Below, piece by piece: positions 22,440-31,516 of a stretch of DNA of 33,679 nucleotides. The translations under genes and the position numbers were made by a program. How positions within the stretch are numbered: the first letter of the stretch is position 1; the number at the start of each line of letters is the position of its first letter. Origin of the DNA: Deltaproteobacteria bacterium (lineage in GTDB: Bacteria; Myxococcota_A; Polyangia; Polyangiales; Houyiibacteriaceae); contig JAADHO010000021.1 in NCBI GenBank assembly GCA_013151775.1, positions 1 to 33,679 of the forward strand. The letters are read 5' to 3'. Under the pieces are notes generated by a model, which saw only the letters and a program-made list of their open reading frames with translations, had not been told where the DNA came from and made no database searches.

Positions 22440-23735
22440 TCAGGCGCGGGCGGCGGACCGCTTGGTCGCGCGCTTCTTGGGCGCGCGCTTCTCGGGCGCG
22501 GCGCGCTTGGCGCCGTTGGCCTTGGCCGCTTTCGTCTTGGCGCCGTTGGCCTTGGCCGCCTTGGCCTTCGTCTTCGGCAGCAGCGCGTCGGCGAGCTCGG
22601 CGGCGCGATCCGTGCGTTCCCAGGTGAAGCTCTTCTCCGTGCGACCGAAGTGACCGTAGGCCGCGGTGGCGCGGTAGATGGGCCGGAGCAGGTTGAGCGT
22701 CTCGATGATCGCCGCGGGGCGGAAGTCGAAGAGCTGCTGCACCCTGCGGGCGATCTTCTCGTCGGAGACGACGCCCGTGCCGAAGGTCGAGACATACACG
22801 CCCATGGGACGCGCGACGCCGATGGCGTAGGCGACCTGCACCTCGCAGCGCTTGGCGAGCTTGGCGGCGACGATGTTCTTGGCGACGTAGCGTGCGAAGT
22901 AGGCGGCCGAGCGATCGACCTTCGACGGATCCTTGCCGCTGAAAGCGCCGCCGCCATGACGACCCATGCCGCCGTAGGTGTCGACGATGATCTTGCGACC
23001 CGTGAGGCCGGCGTCGCCGTAGGGTCCGCCGATCACGAAGCGCCCCGTGGGGTTCACGTAGATACGCGTCCTCTTGTCGACCATGCGCTTCGGAAGCATG
23101 GGCGTGATCACCTCTTCGATCACCGCCTGCTTCAGCGCCCGATAGCTGATCTCTTCGGCGTGCTGCGTGCTGAGCACGACCGCGTCGATGCGCTTGGGCT
23201 TGTCGCCGTCGTACTCCACCGTGACCTGGCTCTTGCCGTCGGGGCGCAGCCAAGGGAGGGAGCCGCTCTTGCGCACCTTGGCCAAGCGCTTGGTCAACTT
23301 GTGGGCGAGGTCGATGGGCAGCGGCATCAGCTGGCGCGTCTCGTCGACGGCGTAGCCGAACATCAGGCCCTGGTCGCCGGCGCCCTGCTCCTTGTGCAGG
23401 CCCTTGCCTGCGGTGACGCCCTGGGAGATGTCGGGGGACTGCTTCTCGATGGCGTTGAGCACCGCGCAGGTGTCCGCGTCGAAGCCCATGGCCGAGTCGG
23501 TGTAGCCGATCTCGCGGATCGTCTGGCGTACGATCTCGGGCAGGTCGACCCACGCCGAGGTCGTGACCTCACCGGCGATGATCGCGTAACCGGTCTTCAC
23601 CATCGTCTCGCAGGCGACGCGCGCGTGGGGATCCTTGGTGAGGATGGCGTCGAGGACCGAGTCGCTGATCGCGTCACAGATCTTGTCGGGGTGACCTTCG
23701 GTGACGGATTCGGAGGTGAAGAGCTGGCCAGCCAT
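22440..23735 (-). CDS. metK: S-adenosylmethionine synthase with basic C-terminal tail
   Basis: MetK makes S-adenosylmethionine from methionine and ATP in the cytoplasm. All signatures are present: [13 protein letters not shown] (GHPDK at 14-18), [35 protein letters not shown] (adjoining parts), [19 protein letters not shown] and the terminal FGR...FTWERTD. The enzyme proper ends near residue 387, the usual length. It is followed by about 44 extra residues made almost only of Lys, Ala, Arg and Pro with two KAAKANGAK-type repeats. Such tails resemble histone-H1-like proteins and may bind nucleic acid or polyphosphate, but their role on MetK is not known to me. A strong promoter lies upstream, and the leader is too short for a SAM riboswitch. 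Confidence 0.97.
   Translation of the reverse strand: MAGQLFTSESVTEGHPDKICDAISDSVLDAILTKDPHARVACETMVKTGYAIIAGEVTTSAWVDLPEIVRQTIREIGYTDSAMGFDADTCAVLNAIEKQSPDISQGVTAGKGLHKEQGAGDQGLMFGYAVDETRQLMPLPIDLAHKLTKRLAKVRKSGSLPWLRPDGKSQVTVEYDGDKPKRIDAVVLSTQHAEEISYRALKQAVIEEVITPMLPKRMVDKRTRIYVNPTGRFVIGGPYGDAGLTGRKIIVDTYGGMGRHGGGAFSGKDPSKVDRSAAYFARYVAKNIVAAKLAKRCEVQVAYAIGVARPMGVYVSTFGTGVVSDEKIARRVQQLFDFRPAAIIETLNLLRPIYRATAAYGHFGRTEKSFTWERTDRAAELADALLPKTKAKAAKANGAKTKAAKANGAKRAAPEKRAPKKRATKRSAARA
22506..22559. repeat. 24-bp direct repeat, 30-bp period, in metK tail
   Basis: Bases 22506-22529 and 22536-22559 are identical. They encode the repeated Ala/Lys/Asn/Gly unit of the MetK tail. This points to growth of the tail by slippage. 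Confidence 0.9.
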
Positions 23736-23767
23736 GGAACGTCCTTTGCGAGAAACGGAGGGTCAAG

Positions 23768-23796
23768 TGCGTAGCCCCAGACCCAACCTGTGTCAA
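23768..23796 (-). promoter_or_regulatory. metK promoter
   Basis: On the reverse strand a perfect -35, TTGACA (23796-23791), is separated by 17 bases from a -10-like TACGCA (23773-23768). Transcription would start about 25 bases before the metK ATG. This is the best sigma-70-type match seen in the window. Confidence 0.7.
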
Positions 23797-23865
23797 TCGC
23801 GCGCGCGGCGCGCGGGGATCTCGCGACCTGCGCCGCGGGCGTGGAGGCGCCTCCCGATCTGTGGA

Positions 23866-26800
23866 TCAGCGACGCTGTCGTCGGAGGCCTAGACGCCAGA
23901 TCAGAAGCCCGAAGAACGCCGCGAGCGGCCACGGCTTGGGGCGACGCTGGCCGACCACGACACAGCCGCAGCCTCCGCCGCCGCTGCCCTCGAGTCCGCC
24001 GTCTGCGCCCGCGTCCGGCGACACGCCGCCCTCGATCACGTTGATGGGGCGCTGCGTGAACTGCACCGGCCACTCCACCGTCGTCTCGTGGCCCGCACCG
24101 TCTTGCACGCGAGCGACCACGCGGTAGCTGCCCTCGGGCGCCACGGAACCGTCGTTCGTGCCTCCGCCCCAGCTCGCGCTGAAGCTATCCGACGTACCGC
24201 TGAAGCTGCCCTCTCCGAGGCTGAAGACCAGCGCGTCGGCGCCGTCTCGAACCTCCACCACGTAAGCTCCCAGAGACCAATGGTCCGTGGCCGTGAGGGT
24301 GAAGCTCGCCGGAGGCCCCTCGACGAAGACCGTGAAGGGGCCGCTGATGGAGGCCTCGGGGCCGAGCAGGTCTGCCACCACGACGCCATCGGACGTGGCC
24401 TCGCCGCTGGCACCCGCGGGCCCGAGGGCGCGCACGGCGAAGAGGTAGCGCCCACCGAGGCGCAGGGGCAGGTCGCGCAGCGCGATGCGTGTGACGTCGC
24501 CCACGTCTTGGAAGGCGGGCCGCGTCAAGGCCGTGCCGCCCGGCGTGAGCACCGCGACCTCGTAGCTGGTGGCCCCAGCGATGCTGGCCCAGCTCGCCAT
24601 CAGGCTCGAAGGTGAGTCCACCTCGTCTAGATCCGTCGCGCCGGGAGACGCTGGATCCAGATCCAACACCGGGTCGGGCGCGGGGTAGGCGGCGCCGCGG
24701 ATGCCATAGAGGAAGCCGTCCGCCACGCTGACGATCAGGTCGTCCTGACCGTCTCCGTCTGCGTCGCCGACGACGGGCTCGCCCACGGGGAAGCGAAGAT
24801 CCAGAGACCAGCGCAAGCTCAAATCACAGGGATCGAGGGCGTAGAGATATCCGTCGCTGGAGCCCACGAGGATCGCCGGATCACTCGCGCCGAGCAGGCC
24901 CGCCACCGCGGTGACGTTGCTGAGGCGGCCGGGCGCCGCGTCCGTGGGCGCGTCGACCAGCGCGTAGCTCTGTCCGCCCACGAGCAGGCGGTGAGCCAGG
25001 CTCGCGATGGCGCCGCCCGAGAGCCGCTCCACGTAGATCTCACCGGGAATCGCGCTGCCCGACGCGACCGCCGCGCCACCCGCGCAAGCGACCAGGGCGC
25101 CGTATTGGCTCACGTTCACGCGCGCCTCACCGTCGGCCAGAGAGGACATGCTGACCAAGTCCACCGCGCGGCTCCCGAACCAGCTGCCGTGGGCGAAAAC
25201 GTCGAGGTCACCGTCCCCGTCGAGATCTGCGATCAGCGGATCGGCGCGGTTCACGCCCGCGCCCGCCGTGACGCCCACCGTGGCCAGGGTGGACCCCGCG
25301 AGCCGCAGGGGCGTGGCGGGGCTCGAGACGTAGTCGTCGAAGCCGTCTCCGTCCACGTCGGCCGCGGCAGCGAGCCCGTAGTTGTTGGCGCCCCACATCA
25401 GGCGGAAGCGATCCGAGCTGACCCCGGGCGCTCCCGTGTCGCCGGCGAAGGCGCGCACCCGCAGGAAGTCCGCCGCGGGGTCGGGCTCGAAACGCTCGAG
25501 CAAGACGCCCACGCGGCCCGCGCCCGCGGCGACGGGGATCGGGCCGCCCAGGAGTTGGCCAGCGGACGTGGAGCGCGCGCCCCAACGCGTGGTCGCGCCG
25601 GGCTGACGCCAGATCTCCACGCCGTCTGACGCTCCCCGCGCCACCAAGGAGGTCGAGTCCTCCACACCCAGCAGCTCGAGCGCACCGTCGCCCGTGACGT
25701 CGGCCAAGGCGGGGCGCTCGAGACCCACGAGCGAGTAGACGGAGCTCGGAGGTCGCGCCGCGTCCGCGCCGCGCACGTCCAAGCGCGAGAACACGCCGCG
25801 GCTGTCCGTGATGTAGACGCCCTGCGCACCCGCGGAGCTGACGACCAAGGGCGCCTGAGCCGGGCCGCCGACGCCGAGCAGATAGCCTCCGGCGCGCATG
25901 CCGGGCAGGGAGAACTCGAGGCCCTCGTAGCGGTTCTTCACCGTGAGCGTTCCGTCGAGCACCAGCACGAAGCCATCACTCGTGGACACGAGCAGCTCGG
26001 GCGCGTCCGAGGTGATGGGCCCCGCGAAGGCCAAGGCGACGATCTGCACGTTCTCCGGTGCGTCGAAGCGGCCGACCTGCGTGGGCGTGTCCCCCACGAT
26101 GTCGAATACGCGCAGCCCCACCAGGCCTCCGCCCGTGTCCTCCACGCCCGCGATCATCTCCAGGGCGGGATCGCCGTCCAGGTTCCGCACGGCGAGCTCG
26201 CGTGTGGGACGCTGACCGAGCGCCGCCTCGAGATCCAACCGCTCCACCGGCACCACGTCGGGCAAGGTGAAGCGAGGCGAGAGGGTCGCTCCGTCGAAGC
26301 CGAGGACGACCACGCCCGTGGCGGCCCGCGTCACGATCTCGCCTCGACCGTCGCCGTCGAGATCCACCACGCCCGCGAACTCGAAGCCCGCGAGGCTGAC
26401 GCGCTCCGTACCGTCCGCGGCTGCGCGCACGAAGACGGTGGGGATGCCCGTGCTGCCGTCGACCAAGCCGTAGACGACCTCCTTCGTGCCGTCGCCGTCG
26501 AGATCGGCCACGGAGTGGAGGTCGTCGAAGATCAAGAGGTCGCTCAGAGGGTTGGACGCGGCGACCCGCCACAGCCGCGTGTAGCCCGAGGCGTCGCCTC
26601 GATACACGACGAAGCTCTGGGAGCCGAGGCCGCTCAGCGCAGCGCGCGTGATGGCGAAGAGCTCGGGCGTGGCGTCGCCCACTACATCCGCGAGCACGAC
26701 GGCGGTGTTCGCGCGATTGAAGTAGCGCTCGGGGGAGCTGAGCGTGCCTTCGAGCGTCCCCGTGGCGCCGTCGTAGACGCCCACCTCCGTGTGGCCCCAA

Positions 26801-27522
26801 GAGGCGACCAACTCCGCCATGCCGTCTCCGTCCACGTCGGCGATCTGCGCGCCGTCGCCGCAATTGCTGCCGCCCGCGTTCTCCAGACGCCAGAGCTCGC
26901 GCGTCGTGCCGAAGTCGCAGCCGCCAGCGTCGCAGAAGCTGTAGGCGATGCCGGGAGGCGGATCGCCCCAACCGGGTGGCACGTTTCCGCAGGGTCCCGT
27001 GCCGAGGTAGACGTCGAGGTGTCCGTCGCCGTCGAGGTCGCCCACGCGCGGCCAGCGGAATTGGTAGATGACGTGTCCGGGCAGATGCCAGAGCACGGCG
27101 CCGTCGACCAGGGAGACGACCCAGACGTCGGAGGGGATGCCGGCGCGAAACACCAGCACCTCGGACCGTCCGTCTTCGTCGAGATCCACGGGACCGAAGA
27201 GCATGCTCGCGCCGGAGAGGATCGGGCTCTCCCAGTCCACCACGTCCGTGTCCGCCTCCTTGGCGACCACGCGGCCGCCGACCACGAAGACCACTTCGTC
27301 GCGACCGTCCGCGTCGACGTCATCAGCCAGGAAGGCGTTGCCCGCGAGTCGACCTCCGAGGTAGCTGCGCCAGCGCGTCGCCGGGATGGCGATGCCGAGC
27401 TGCCCGCTCGAGGCGGCCGTGCGCCGCGCGTCGTGACGAGAGACGAGCCAGTCGTCGGCACGCGCAGAGAGCGAGGAGCAGAACGCCAAGGCGAAGACGA
27501 ACAGGCAGAGAAGACGGCGCAC
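23866..27522 (-). CDS. FG-GAP/VCBS beta-propeller surface protein with MYXO-CTERM-type anchor
   Basis: This 1218-residue exported protein has a signal peptide (RRLLCLFVFALAFCSSLSARA) followed by at least ten calcium-binding FG-GAP-type loops. Examples are DVDADGRDE, DLDEDGRSE, DLDGDGHLD, DVDGDGMAE, DLDGDGTKE, DLDGDGRGE, DVDGDGFDD, DLDGDGDLD and DADGDGQDD. They indicate one or more integrin-alpha-like beta-propellers. A fibronectin-III-like domain (SSLMASWASIAGATSYEVAVL) and a FlgD-like Ig domain come next. The end is Gly-rich with CGC, then a hydrophobic stretch (WPLAAFFGLLIWRLGL) and RRQRR. That matches the MYXO-CTERM pattern, thought to be processed by myxosortases for surface anchoring. 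Such proteins usually bind or adhere; the ligand is unknown. The GTG at 27522 best fits the signal peptide; ATG 27558 is an alternative. It follows the frameshifted gene by about 50 bp. Confidence 0.82.
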   Translation of the reverse strand: MRRLLCLFVFALAFCSSLSARADDWLVSRHDARRTAASSGQLGIAIPATRWRSYLGGRLAGNAFLADDVDADGRDEVVFVVGGRVVAKEADTDVVDWESPILSGASMLFGPVDLDEDGRSEVLVFRAGIPSDVWVVSLVDGAVLWHLPGHVIYQFRWPRVGDLDGDGHLDVYLGTGPCGNVPPGWGDPPPGIAYSFCDAGGCDFGTTRELWRLENAGGSNCGDGAQIADVDGDGMAELVASWGHTEVGVYDGATGTLEGTLSSPERYFNRANTAVVLADVVGDATPELFAITRAALSGLGSQSFVVYRGDASGYTRLWRVAASNPLSDLLIFDDLHSVADLDGDGTKEVVYGLVDGSTGIPTVFVRAAADGTERVSLAGFEFAGVVDLDGDGRGEIVTRAATGVVVLGFDGATLSPRFTLPDVVPVERLDLEAALGQRPTRELAVRNLDGDPALEMIAGVEDTGGGLVGLRVFDIVGDTPTQVGRFDAPENVQIVALAFAGPITSDAPELLVSTSDGFVLVLDGTLTVKNRYEGLEFSLPGMRAGGYLLGVGGPAQAPLVVSSAGAQGVYITDSRGVFSRLDVRGADAARPPSSVYSLVGLERPALADVTGDGALELLGVEDSTSLVARGASDGVEIWRQPGATTRWGARSTSAGQLLGGPIPVAAGAGRVGVLLERFEPDPAADFLRVRAFAGDTGAPGVSSDRFRLMWGANNYGLAAAADVDGDGFDDYVSSPATPLRLAGSTLATVGVTAGAGVNRADPLIADLDGDGDLDVFAHGSWFGSRAVDLVSMSSLADGEARVNVSQYGALVACAGGAAVASGSAIPGEIYVERLSGGAIASLAHRLLVGGQSYALVDAPTDAAPGRLSNVTAVAGLLGASDPAILVGSSDGYLYALDPCDLSLRWSLDLRFPVGEPVVGDADGDGQDDLIVSVADGFLYGIRGAAYPAPDPVLDLDPASPGATDLDEVDSPSSLMASWASIAGATSYEVAVLTPGGTALTRPAFQDVGDVTRIALRDLPLRLGGRYLFAVRALGPAGASGEATSDGVVVADLLGPEASISGPFTVFVEGPPASFTLTATDHWSLGAYVVEVRDGADALVFSLGEGSFSGTSDSFSASWGGGTNDGSVAPEGSYRVVARVQDGAGHETTVEWPVQFTQRPINVIEGGVSPDAGADGGLEGSGGGGCGCVVVGQRRPKPWPLAAFFGLLIWRLGLRRQRR

Positions 27523-27571
27523 GGTGCCCCCAAGAGGTGAAGTGGAAGCCAGAAGCATAACGCATGTGCGC

Positions 27572-29381
27572 TCAGCGAGAGCCGCCAACCCGCGCCGCGG
27601 CCGCCTGCGCGCTTCCGCCCCGCTCCTCGCGCAGCACCTCGACCCAGGCGAGCAGGGCGCTGCCGGCGTGCTGTACGAAGTCGTTTCGCACCATCAGCTC
27701 GAGGGGACTGCCGGGGAAGCCGCCCTCGGCGCCCGCGGGATCCGCGAAGAGCTGCGTGGGTCCCGGACGCCACTGCCAGCGCATCAGGTTCGCCATGCCT
27801 CGCTCGATCATCGCGCGCAGCTCGCGCGTGTCGCGTCCGCGCGCCTGAAAGAGCCGGTAGGTGAAGATGAAGGCCTCGCTGCGTGAGCCCACGGGCGTGA
27901 AGCGTGGCGCGATCAAGGGGCTCACACCGAAGGCGCCCGCCACGGGCCACGGCGTCTCGCCCTCGCCGTATTGGAGGTGCTGATTCCAGTCGGCCCAGCG
28001 CCCGCAGAAGTCGAGGGCCTCGGGGCTGTGCACGTCGTCCCGACCCACACCCGCCGCGATGCATGTCCAATGCTCGGCGCCGTAGTAGTAGCGGCTGCCG
28101 AGGAAATCCCAGCCCGAGCCCGTGAGGTGCGCCATCACCCGGCGCGCCGCCTCGAGGTCGCGCGTGTCGCCGAGGGCGTCGTAGGCGAGCAACAAGGCGT
28201 AGGCCGCCTCGCCGCTGTAGTAGAGGTACTGCACGTCGATGGGCTCGCCCGAGGTCGAATTCGTGCATCATCTCGCCGTCGTCTCGCTGCTGCGCGCGCA
28301 GGAAGGCCGTCAGCCCCTCGAGCAAACGGCGCACGCCCACGTCGTCCCGTCCGCGCAGGTACTCCGCCGCCGCGACCGCCGTCAGCGCCGAGGCGCCGAG
28401 ATCCGCGCGCTCGGAATTGGCTACGCAGAGTCGCTCGGGCGCGCCGCAGTGGCGAAGCAGGCTCCGCTCCACGTAGCCGAGAGCGCGTCGAGCCCCGACA
28501 CGCGCCGCCTCGTCTCCCGCGACGCGCGCCTCCTGCGCCAGGAAGTAGGTGGTGCCGGCGTGGCGCGGCAGGTTGTAGGCGGCGGCTCGCTCCGTTCCGG
28601 ACGCCGCGTCGTACTCGTAGACGTAGCGCCCGTCTCGGTGCTGATGCCGCAGCAAGAAGGCAGCGCCTGCGTGGGCCGCCTCGAGCAAGTTCGCCTCCGT
28701 CAGCTCGCGCTCACGCGGATAGACGTCGTCCGTGTAGGTGATGGCGACGAAGCGGCGCAGATCACCCTCGGAGGTGTCCGCGGGATCACGCCCCAGATCG
28801 CGCGCCAGGCGCCGGGCCAGGGCTTCGACACGCACACCGAAGCCGAGCTCGGGCATGGGTGAGATGGCGCCGGGGTCGAAGGCGCCGTCGGAGATCAGCT
28901 CCTCAGGCGTCAGGAAGGCGACCTCGTCACCGAAGCGCAGCTCGAGGCCATCGCGACGCGGCACCAGGCCGAGCTCGCTGAGCCAGGGGACGCCCAGCGT
29001 CAGCGGTCCGCTGCCGAGGGAGACGCTGAGCGTGAGCTTCAGGCTCGCGGCGTCCGGACGCGTACGCAGCTGCCGCGCCGCCTGCTCCACCGTCGAGACC
29101 AGACCCTGACCGCGCAACCGATAGAGGGCCGCACCGTGGGACCAACCGAGCACGTAGACGGGCGCCTCGGGTCGGTAGCTGCGGGCCTGCTCGGGAGGCG
29201 CCTCGGGCGCGCCGCCCGCCGCCGCCGTGTGCAGCGCCTGCCGTGCCCAGGCGATGGCCTCCGCGGGAGGCTCCTCGGCCGGGGAGATGGACGCGCGCAG
29301 ATACACGATGGCGCTCAGCACCAGCGTGAACAGCGCCCAGGCCGCGAGGCCGCGCACCAGAGTCGACCTCGAGAGCTTCAA
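27572..29381 (-). CDS. Membrane-anchored (alpha/alpha)-barrel protein, split by a frameshift
   Basis: Read as one gene with a single frame change, this encodes about 602 residues. There is one N-terminal membrane anchor (AAWALFTLVLSAIVYL) and a domain of about 180 residues of unknown type (YVLGWSHGAALYRLRG, LGVPWLSELGLVPRRDG). A helical toroid follows, with repeated motifs such as HQHRDGRYVYEYD, RHAGTTYFLAQEA, QQRDDGEMMHEFD, QYLYYSGEAAYALLLAYDALGD and WTCIAAGVG. These are typical of six-hairpin glycosidase/epimerase-type barrels. The frame breaks near 28253: the first frame turns to nonsense after MMHEFD. Removing one G from the GG at 28253-28254 joins EFDSGEPIDVQYLYYSG cleanly. The start is TTG 29381, overlapping the stop of the upstream gene (TTGA). 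Either a recent pseudogene or an assembly indel. Confidence 0.75.
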
Positions 29382-29812
29382 CGTGTCTCGTCTGCGTCCG
29401 GTCGACCCAGCACCCAGAGCTGCGCCGCGGGGAAGATCACGAGGTAGGGCAGGAGCAACAGGAAGACCACGAAGAGGATCAGCCCGCCGCCCATGCCCAC
29501 CGGTCCGTAGCGCCCGTAGAGATCGCTCGCTGCGAGGGCCAGCGCCGTCACCAGGCCCATGCCCGCGAGCAATAGGGCGAGGCCCACGATGCGCGCCAAG
29601 GTCAGCGCCCAGGTCTTGCGCAGGAGCAGCGAGCCGCCGGCCACGACGAAGCCGAGAGCGAGCAGCGAGCCGCCGATGTCGAGCGGAAGCCAGCGCGCGG
29701 GCAGGGCGAACCAGATGGCGCCGAGCAGGAGCAGCCCGATGACGATGTCGACGCCTCCGACGATCGGATGCGCCGCCACGTCAGGCGCGGAGCCTTCAGT
29801 GTCCACGGACAT
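29378..29812 (-). CDS. Small integral membrane protein
   Basis: This 144-residue protein has about four membrane-spanning segments: IVIGLLLLGAIWFALPARW, LLALGFVVAGGSLLL, IVGLALLLAGMGLVTALALA and LILFVVFLLLLPYLVIF. No catalytic or binding motif is visible and I do not recognise a family. The ATG at 29812 lies inside the end of nadB (17-base overlap), and its stop overlaps the TTG of the next gene. It is thus part of one reverse-strand transcript and is probably made together with the membrane-anchored barrel protein downstream, perhaps as its partner. An earlier in-frame start at 29863 would lie deeper in nadB and is less likely. Confidence 0.75.
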   Translation of the reverse strand: MSVDTEGSAPDVAAHPIVGGVDIVIGLLLLGAIWFALPARWLPLDIGGSLLALGFVVAGGSLLLRKTWALTLARIVGLALLLAGMGLVTALALAASDLYGRYGPVGMGGGLILFVVFLLLLPYLVIFPAAQLWVLGRPDADETR

Positions 29813-31400
29813 GCGGCGGCATCCCTCGGGAGACGATGGTGGTGTCGCCGAAGCGAGCGTCATGCTGCTCGGGGTAGTCGAGCGTGTAGTGCAGGCCTCG
29901 GCTCTCGTGGCGAATCGAAGCGGACGACACGATCACGGAGGCGACGTCGGCGATGTTGCGCAGCTCGAGCAGGTCGCGCGTGACGAGGTGACGCCAGAAG
30001 TACTCGCGGATCTCCTCGCGCAGCAGGGCGACCCGGCGCGCGGCGCGGCGCAGGCGCTTGTCCGTGCGCACGATGCCGACGAAGTTCCACATGAAGCGGC
30101 GCAGCTCCTCCCAGTTCTGCGTGATCACCACCAGCTCATCGCCGGCGACGGCCTCACCGGTGTCCCAATCGGGCACCTCGGGCCAGGGCGCCTCGCGGTC
30201 GCATTTCGCCACGGCGCGACCCGCGCGATGACCGTAGACCAGGCCCTCGAGCAGGGAGTTACTCGCCAGGCGGTTGGCGCCATGCAGCCCCGTGCAGCTC
30301 ACCTCACCGATGGCGAAGAGGCCCGGGAGCGAAGCGCGTCCGTCTTCGTCCACCACCACGCCTCCGCACATGTAGTGTGCGGCCGGCACCACGGGGATCG
30401 GCTCCTTCGTCATGTCGAAGCCGTACTCCAGACAGGTGGCGTGGATGGTGGGGAAGCGCTCGCGCAGGTACTCGGGCGTGCGCGAGCGCATGTCGAGGTA
30501 GACGCAGTCGTCGCCCGTGCGCTTCATCTCCCAGTCGATGGCGCGCGCGACCACGTCTCGCGGCGCGAGATCCTTCAGCTGATGGTGCTTCGGCATGAAG
30601 GCCGTGCCGTCGGCGAGCTTGAGCACGCCTCCCTCACCGCGCAGCGCCTCGCTGATCAGGAAGCTCTTGGCCTCGGGGTGATACAGACAGGTCGGGTGAA
30701 ACTGGAAGAACTCCATGTTACCGAGCAGCGCGCCCGCTCGGTAGGCCATGGCCACGCCGTCCGCCGTCGCCACGTCGGGGTTCGAGGTGTAGAGGTAGAC
30801 CTTGCCGCCACCGCCGCTCGCGAGGATGGTGGCGCGGGCGAGGAAGGTGTGGACCTCGCTGGTCTCGACCTCGAGGGCGTAGACTCCAGCGACGCGCCGG
30901 GCGCTGCCGAAGCGGCTCATCTCGATCAGGTCGATGGCCATGTGATTCTCGAACATGCGGATGCGCGGGTTCGCCTCGACGGCGGCGACCAACGCGCGCT
31001 GCACCTCGGCGCCCGTGATGTCCCCCGCGTGGGCCACGCGTCGCGCCGAGTGTCCGCCCTCGCGCGTCAGATCGAAGTTCGCGCCGTCCTCGCCTTGGTC
31101 GAAGACCGCGCCGAGCTTCACGAGCTCGCGCACGTAGTCGGGACCCTCCGTGACGACCATGCGCACGATCTCCGGATCGGAGAGCCCGCCGCCGGTCGTC
31201 AGCGTGTCCTCGACGTGCGCCTCGACGCTGTCCAGAGGATCGAGCACGGCCGCGATGCCTCCCTGCGCGCGGCTGGTGTTGGAGTCGGAGCAGTCGCGCT
31301 TGGTGAGCACGACGACGTCCCCATGCACAGCCGCCTCGAGGGCGAAGGTCAACCCCGCGACGCCGCTGCCGATGACTAGATAGTCCGTCTGGATGCGCAT
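29796..31400 (-). CDS. nadB: L-aspartate oxidase
   Basis: NadB is the FAD enzyme that oxidises L-aspartate to iminoaspartate, the first step of de novo NAD synthesis. The 534-residue length is normal. Motifs are the FAD-binding YLVIGSGVAGL (from residue 7), SNTSRAQGGIAAV, HSARRVAHAGDITG, ASGGGGKVY, MEFFQFHPTCLY and, near residues 370-390, the hallmark GLHGANRLASNSLLEGLVYG in one run. The ATG at 31400 is used because the FAD fold begins directly after it; the in-frame extension to 31463 has no family counterpart. nadA and nadC are not in the window. It is the first gene of a reverse-strand run and is divergent from the saccharopine-dehydrogenase-like gene, with tandem palindromes between. Confidence 0.96.
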   Translation of the reverse strand: MRIQTDYLVIGSGVAGLTFALEAAVHGDVVVLTKRDCSDSNTSRAQGGIAAVLDPLDSVEAHVEDTLTTGGGLSDPEIVRMVVTEGPDYVRELVKLGAVFDQGEDGANFDLTREGGHSARRVAHAGDITGAEVQRALVAAVEANPRIRMFENHMAIDLIEMSRFGSARRVAGVYALEVETSEVHTFLARATILASGGGGKVYLYTSNPDVATADGVAMAYRAGALLGNMEFFQFHPTCLYHPEAKSFLISEALRGEGGVLKLADGTAFMPKHHQLKDLAPRDVVARAIDWEMKRTGDDCVYLDMRSRTPEYLRERFPTIHATCLEYGFDMTKEPIPVVPAAHYMCGGVVVDEDGRASLPGLFAIGEVSCTGLHGANRLASNSLLEGLVYGHRAGRAVAKCDREAPWPEVPDWDTGEAVAGDELVVITQNWEELRRFMWNFVGIVRTDKRLRRAARRVALLREEIREYFWRHLVTRDLLELRNIADVASVIVSSASIRHESRGLHYTLDYPEQHDARFGDTTIVSRGMPPHVRGH

Positions 31401-31445
31401 GGCCCCGCGAGCATACCGCGCTTTCGCGCCCTGGCCACGACGCCC

Positions 31446-31473
31446 TTGCGGGAGACGGAACATCTGTTACAGT
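31446..31473 (+). promoter_or_regulatory. Promoter-like pair before the oxidoreductase gene
   Basis: TTGCGG (31446-31451) and TACAGT (31468-31473) are 16 bases apart. The first palindrome (31457-31470) covers the spacer and the edge of the -10, and the second covers the region just downstream of the start point. Confidence 0.45.
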
Positions 31474-31499
31474 CCTGAAAATGGAACATGTGTTCCATT
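31457..31499. promoter_or_regulatory. Tandem operator-like palindromes
   Basis: GGAACA-TC-TGTTAC (31457-31470, one arm mismatch) is followed 26 bases later by GGAACA-TG-TGTTCC (31483-31496). The second extends to 9-bp perfect arms, 31480-31499. Two copies about 2.5 helical turns apart over a promoter suggest a regulator bound as two dimers. The motif also contains GAAC-N4-GTTC, the shape of Gram-positive-type LexA boxes. The regulator is not identifiable from the window. Confidence 0.65.
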
Positions 31500-31516
31500 G
31501 GTGAAGGAGGCGGCCC

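Noticed and set aside
23799-23818. GC-alternating stretch as a terminator for the FG-GAP gene
   Set aside because: It is simple CG repetition without a T-run and lies after, not clearly paired with, the gene end.
23736-23865. SAM riboswitch upstream of metK
   Set aside because: The likely promoter leaves a leader of only about 25 bases and no aptamer-like pairing was seen.
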